Assembly: GCA_902766415.1 (NCBI GenBank)
Contig: CACXDR010000323.1
Coordinates: forward strand, 1 to 9,763
Source: an uncultured Lachnospiraceae bacterium
GTDB lineage: Bacteria; Bacillota_A; Clostridia; Lachnospirales; Lachnospiraceae
Reading direction: 5' to 3'
DNA length: 9,763 nt
Translations under genes and position numbers: made by a program
Notes under the pieces: model-generated
What the model was told of the DNA's origin: nothing
The model's input: only the letters and a program-made list of their open reading frames with translations
Databases searched by the model: none
Shown here: positions 6,808-9,763 of the stretch, in pieces
Position numbering within the stretch: the first letter of the stretch is position 1
Layout of the letters: the number at the start of each line of letters is the position of its first letter

Positions 6808-7455
6808 ATGAAACAGAAGCCTGAGGCCAGGGAGCCGCACAAAGCAACGTCCGAATATTACAAACTTCACAGCGAAGCGGTCGAGGACCTGGTCACGGCG
6901 AACAAGGAGAATTCTCCGAAGGTCCCGGCGTCGGAGCTTAAGAAATACCGCTCCGGGACCGGGCTCCATATCCCGGAGCATATCCGCCTCCTGTTCATCA
7001 AGTTCTGGTTTCCCGCGGCGGTCTGCTATTTCTTCCTGTGGGGCCTCGGGAACGCGGTGCCGTTCATGATGGACCGGCTGTTCATCACCGGCATTGCCAT
7101 GGGGATCGTCACGGACGTCCTGACGAACAACGCGCTCCGGTTTTTTGCCGCAACAAAGGGCGCGAACGACCGGTATATGATGTTCCCGAAGAAGGGCTAT
7201 ATCACATATCCCCTGAACATCCTGTACGCGTTCGTCGTGCTTGCCCTCGTTTTTACTCTTTATAATATCCTGAATATCGCCCTGCTCCGCCTTACCGGCG
7301 CCCCGGAGGATTCCGTCCCGCTCGGCGTTGAGCCGGTGCTTTTCGGGCTCTTTTACCTCATGTTCGACTCGCTCCTGATCGGCGCGAAGCATCTGTTCCT
7401 TAAGATCCTGTCGGACGCGAAGGAGAGCGCGGGAGGCAGCGGGAGGAAGGGCTGA
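6808..7455 (+). CDS. Membrane protein of unknown function with a soluble amino end (accessory candidate 4)
   Basis: I cannot name the family of this 215-residue protein. The first 60 residues are hydrophilic and charged, predicted cytoplasmic. Hydrophobic segments follow near 61-82, 89-112, 134-159 and 174-197, and the tail is short and Gly/Lys-rich. Two stretches look constrained: HIPEHIRLLFIKFWFP (54-69) entering the first span, and GANDRYMMFPKKGY (118-131) in the basic, predicted cytoplasmic loop between spans 2 and 3. The start is less certain than elsewhere: AGGA at 6791-6794 lies 13 bases before the ATG, longer than ideal, and an ATG at 6786 is in another frame. It ends 37 bases before the GH28 gene. 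It does not show features I associate with DUF624 (YesL/YteU) proteins of Bacillus pectin clusters, though that comparison is from memory. Confidence 0.82.
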   Translation: MKQKPEAREPHKATSEYYKLHSEAVEDLVTANKENSPKVPASELKKYRSGTGLHIPEHIRLLFIKFWFPAAVCYFFLWGLGNAVPFMMDRLFITGIAMGIVTDVLTNNALRFFAATKGANDRYMMFPKKGYITYPLNILYAFVVLALVFTLYNILNIALLRLTGAPEDSVPLGVEPVLFGLFYLMFDSLLIGAKHLFLKILSDAKESAGGSGRKG

Positions 7456-7480
7456 AGAGAACAGGAAAAGGTCAAAGAAA

Positions 7481-7485
7481 GAGGA
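7481..7485 (+). promoter_or_regulatory. Ribosome binding site deciding a TTG start
   Basis: GAGGA sits seven bases before TTG at 7493-7495, inside a purine-rich leader (7456-7487). No in-frame ATG lies nearby that would keep the amino-terminal beta-rich domain, so this site supports TTG as the start of the GH28 gene. Confidence 0.7.
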
Positions 7486-7492
7486 ATTTCAA

Positions 7493-9055
7493 TTGATCAG
7501 ACTTTTGTACCGCAGCGCCTCATCGGCCTGCTTTGAGCTTGAAAACACAGCAGCGTACCATGCCCCGGAGGCCTACACGGTGTATCTTGACGGGCAGCCT
7601 GTGAAGGAGGGGGATACGAACGTATTCTCGCTCTACGGGCTTAAGCCGGATACGGAGTATACGGTGCGCCTCTCCGGCGGATACGGGGAGACCGGCTTCC
7701 GCACGGCGCAGGAGACCTGCTGCGTGAACGTTAAGGATTTCGGAGCGGCAGGAGACGGTGTCCATGAGGACACGGAGGCTATCCGTGCCGCGATCACGGC
7801 CCTGCCGGCAGGCGGAAGGCTCTTCTTCCCGGCAGGAACTTACCTTACGCTCCCGGTCACGCTGAAAAGCCATATGACTATGGAGCTGTCCGAGGGCGCC
7901 GTGCTGCTCGCGTCGCCGGACAGGCAGCGGTTCCCGGTGATCCCGGGAGAGACCGTGGATCCCGTGACAGGAAAGAAGACCATGCTCGCGTCCTTCGAAG
8001 GACTCGTGCAGACGAGCTACCAGTCCATCCTTCACGCCGCGTGGGTGAAGGACGTCACGATCATCGGCCCGGGCACGGTCGACGGCAACGCGCAGAACGC
8101 GGGCTGGTGGGTGGATTTCAAGAGCTTCCCCGCGTCGCGCCCCAGGCTGTTCTTCTCGATCTGCTCGGAGGACATCACGTTCCACGGCGTCCATGTGAAG
8201 GACAGTCCGTCCTGGAATATGCACCCGTTCTTCTCGAAGGGGATCTCGTTCCTTGATCTTGATATCCAGGCGCCGAAGATCAGCCCGAACACGGACGGCA
8301 TGGACCCGGAGTCCTGCGACGGCGTCAATATCATCGGATGCCGGATCTCCGTCGGGGACGACTGCATCGCGATCAAGTCCGGAAAGATCGAGCTTGCGCA
8401 GCGCTACCATATGCCGTCGGACCATATCACGATCAGGAACTGCCTCATGCAGTTCGGGCACGGCGCGGTGACGCTCGGAAGCGAGCTTGCCGCCGGCATC
8501 AGGAATCTGGATGTCACACAGTGCCTGTTCCGGAACACGGACCGCGGGCTCCGCATCAAGAGCCGCAGGGGCCGCGGGAAGGAAAGCATCGTGACGAACG
8601 TCCTCTTTGACAACATCGTCATGGAGAACGTCCTTACGCCGATCGTCCTGAACATGTGGTACAACTGCGTGGACCCGGACGCGAAGACGGAATATGTCTG
8701 GTCCAGGGAAAAGCTCCCGGTGGACGACCGTACGCCGCACCTCGGGACCTTCTGCTTCAAGAACATGGTCTGCACCGGCGCGGAGGTCGCTGCCTGCTAT
8801 ATCGACGGACTTCCGGAGAGCACGGTGGACGAGGTGGCGCTGGAGAATATTTCCATCAGCTTCGCGGAGGACGCAAAGCCGGGCATCCCGGCCATGGAGA
8901 ATTTCGCGAAGGAGCGCCTGAAGCTCGGACTTTACTTCGACAACGTCGAAAAGGTCAGGCTGAAGAACGTGTCCTTAAAGGGCGTCATCGGAGAGAAGCT
9001 GATCACGGCGCACTGCGGAGAGGTTGAGACAGAGAATTTTACAGGTGAGTCCTGA
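7493..9055 (+). CDS. GH28 polygalacturonase-type glycoside hydrolase with N-terminal FN3-like domain, cytoplasmic
   Basis: This enzyme hydrolyses alpha-1,4 galacturonide links, probably as an exo-acting enzyme on short pectic oligosaccharides inside the cell. Residues about 1-75 look like a fibronectin type III-like domain (YTVYLDG, LKPDTEYTVRL). The right-handed beta-helix starts with VNVKDFGAAGDGV (78-90). All GH28 active-site motifs are present: NTDG (266-269, Asp 268), GDDC (288-291, Asp 289 and Asp 290), GHG (322-324, His 323) and RIK (354-356). The 21-residue spacing from Asp 268 to Asp 289 matches that of characterised fungal enzymes. There is no signal peptide, so imported substrate is implied. 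The length of 520 is normal for bacterial exo-type members. Translation starts at TTG and ends with tandem stops TGA TAG (9053-9058). Action on rhamnogalacturonan or xylogalacturonan ends is possible, since GH28 contains several specificities. Confidence 0.95.
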   Translation: MIRLLYRSASSACFELENTAAYHAPEAYTVYLDGQPVKEGDTNVFSLYGLKPDTEYTVRLSGGYGETGFRTAQETCCVNVKDFGAAGDGVHEDTEAIRAAITALPAGGRLFFPAGTYLTLPVTLKSHMTMELSEGAVLLASPDRQRFPVIPGETVDPVTGKKTMLASFEGLVQTSYQSILHAAWVKDVTIIGPGTVDGNAQNAGWWVDFKSFPASRPRLFFSICSEDITFHGVHVKDSPSWNMHPFFSKGISFLDLDIQAPKISPNTDGMDPESCDGVNIIGCRISVGDDCIAIKSGKIELAQRYHMPSDHITIRNCLMQFGHGAVTLGSELAAGIRNLDVTQCLFRNTDRGLRIKSRRGRGKESIVTNVLFDNIVMENVLTPIVLNMWYNCVDPDAKTEYVWSREKLPVDDRTPHLGTFCFKNMVCTGAEVAACYIDGLPESTVDEVALENISISFAEDAKPGIPAMENFAKERLKLGLYFDNVEKVRLKNVSLKGVIGEKLITAHCGEVETENFTGES

Positions 9056-9095
9056 TAGTCATTCAAAGCCCGTGACGGATCTAGAAGCGGGTGCC

Positions 9096-9102
9096 GGGGA
9101 GG
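9096..9102 (+). promoter_or_regulatory. Ribosome binding site for the GH105 gene
   Basis: GGGGAGG is placed five bases before ATG at 9108. It picks this ATG as the start and gives the GH105 enzyme a complete amino end. The rest of the 52-base gap (9056-9107) shows no convincing promoter or terminator. Confidence 0.75.
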
Positions 9103-9107
9103 TACAG

Positions 9108-9763
9108 ATGGGCAATAAAAGGATCGATGCCTATATTGAACGGCTGGTCCGGGAATCGACGCCGGAGCGTACTGCGTGGAACCTTGAGGTGATCCGCGCG
9201 GGGAAGACAGTCAGCTGGAACTACATCGACGGCTGCATGATCACCGCGCTGCTTACGATCGCCCGCATCACGGGCAATGAAGCGTATTTCGTCTTTTCGG
9301 AAAGCTTTATCGGCTCCTTTATCTCCGCGAACGGAGGGATCCGTACGTACCATCCGGAGAAGTTCAACCTGGACGATATCAATGAAGGGCGGACGCTCTT
9401 TGAGCTTTACGAAAAGACCGGTAAGGAAAAATACCGGAAAGCGGCGGAGCTTTTAAGGAAGCATCTCCAGCTTCAGCCTAGGACCGCGGAAGGGAACTTC
9501 TGGCACAAGGCCATCTACCCGAACCAGGTCTGGCTCGACGGGATCTATATGGCGCAGCCGTTTTACGCGCTGTATGAAAAATATTTCGGAGACGGGGATT
9601 TCACGGACATCGTGAAACAGATCCGCACGGTGAGGGAGCGGATGTATTCGGAGGAGAAGGGGCTTTACTTCCACGGATATGACGCCTCGAGATCCGCCTT
9701 CTGGGCGGACCGGAAGACCGGATGCTCCGCGAACTTCTGGCTTCGTTCCATCGGGTGGTTCAC
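9108..9763 (+). CDS. GH105 unsaturated galacturonyl/rhamnogalacturonyl hydrolase, YteR type (3' cut by window end)
   Basis: This enzyme removes the 4,5-unsaturated uronic acid from the non-reducing end of oligosaccharides made by pectate or rhamnogalacturonan lyases, by hydrating the double bond. The 218 visible residues form the first part of the alpha/alpha barrel; the family is usually about 350-380 long, so roughly 140-160 residues lie beyond the window. Diagnostic motifs are present: DDINEGR (89-95), with an Asp in the position conserved as a substrate-site residue in GH88/GH105; YPNQVWLDGIYMAQPFY (137-153), where Asp 144 matches the general acid/base of YteR; then HGYDASR (189-195), FWADRKTG (198-205) and FWLRSIGWF (210-218). 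There is no signal peptide, so it acts in the cytoplasm. Unlike the shadow frames on the other strand, its codon use matches its neighbours. Whether it prefers unsaturated galacturonyl-rhamnose or unsaturated galacturonan ends is not readable here. Confidence 0.94.
   Translation, partial: MGNKRIDAYIERLVRESTPERTAWNLEVIRAGKTVSWNYIDGCMITALLTIARITGNEAYFVFSESFIGSFISANGGIRTYHPEKFNLDDINEGRTLFELYEKTGKEKYRKAAELLRKHLQLQPRTAEGNFWHKAIYPNQVWLDGIYMAQPFYALYEKYFGDGDFTDIVKQIRTVRERMYSEEKGLYFHGYDASRSAFWADRKTGCSANFWLRSIGWF

Noticed and set aside
7520..8740. A 406-codon open frame on the minus strand under the GH28 gene
   Set aside because: Same cause: codon bias on the plus strand. Its translation is Arg/Asp/Val/His-rich with no recognisable fold, and all GH28 catalytic motifs are on the plus strand.
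9056..9107. A catabolite-repression operator or promoter between the GH28 and GH105 genes
   Set aside because: No recognisable operator palindrome or -35/-10 pair is present; only a short CCCG/CGGG repeat that is too weak to interpret.

Overview
The window is one unbroken run of ten plus-strand genes that reads as a carbohydrate import and degradation operon aimed at pectin. The base composition is GC-rich. The genes have strong AGGAGG-type ribosome binding sites, the solute-binding protein is a lipoprotein, and the transporter is of the LplB/LplC/LplA (YteP-YtcP-YtcQ) type. Together these suggest a gut or rumen Clostridia, most likely a GC-rich member of the Lachnospiraceae. That assignment is inferred from style, not from a marker gene.

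Layout. Positions 1-1672 hold the two membrane subunits of an ABC importer; the first has lost its amino end and shows an in-frame TAG at 13-15. Positions 1695-3881 encode an unusually long (728 aa) lipoprotein solute-binding protein. A 156-base gap follows (3882-4037), carrying an AT-rich TATAAT box and a strong GC hairpin. Positions 4038-5134 encode two small membrane proteins of unknown function. Positions 5147-6214 encode the ABC ATPase. Positions 6226-7455 encode two more small membrane proteins of unknown function. Positions 7493-9055 encode a cytoplasmic family GH28 polygalacturonase. Positions 9108-9763 hold the first 218 codons of a GH105 unsaturated galacturonyl/rhamnogalacturonyl hydrolase, cut off by the window end.

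How it fits together. Pectic oligosaccharides released outside the cell by enzymes not seen here would be captured by the lipoprotein and passed through the permease pair with power from the ATPase. In the cytoplasm, GH105 would remove the unsaturated uronic acid cap left by lyases, and GH28 would remove saturated galacturonate units. The core matches the Bacillus subtilis yteP-ytcP-ytcQ-yteR arrangement. Two things differ: the ATPase lies inside the operon, and four small membrane proteins, each with about four predicted membrane spans, flank it two on each side. I cannot name a family for any of these four. They are the most interesting part of the window, because their position and coupling suggest an undescribed accessory module of the importer.

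The remaining gaps (769-781, 1673-1694, 5135-5146, 6215-6225, 6781-6807, 7456-7492, 9056-9107) are short and hold little beyond ribosome binding sites. I saw no tRNA, rRNA, insertion sequence, CRISPR array or convincing intrinsic terminator.
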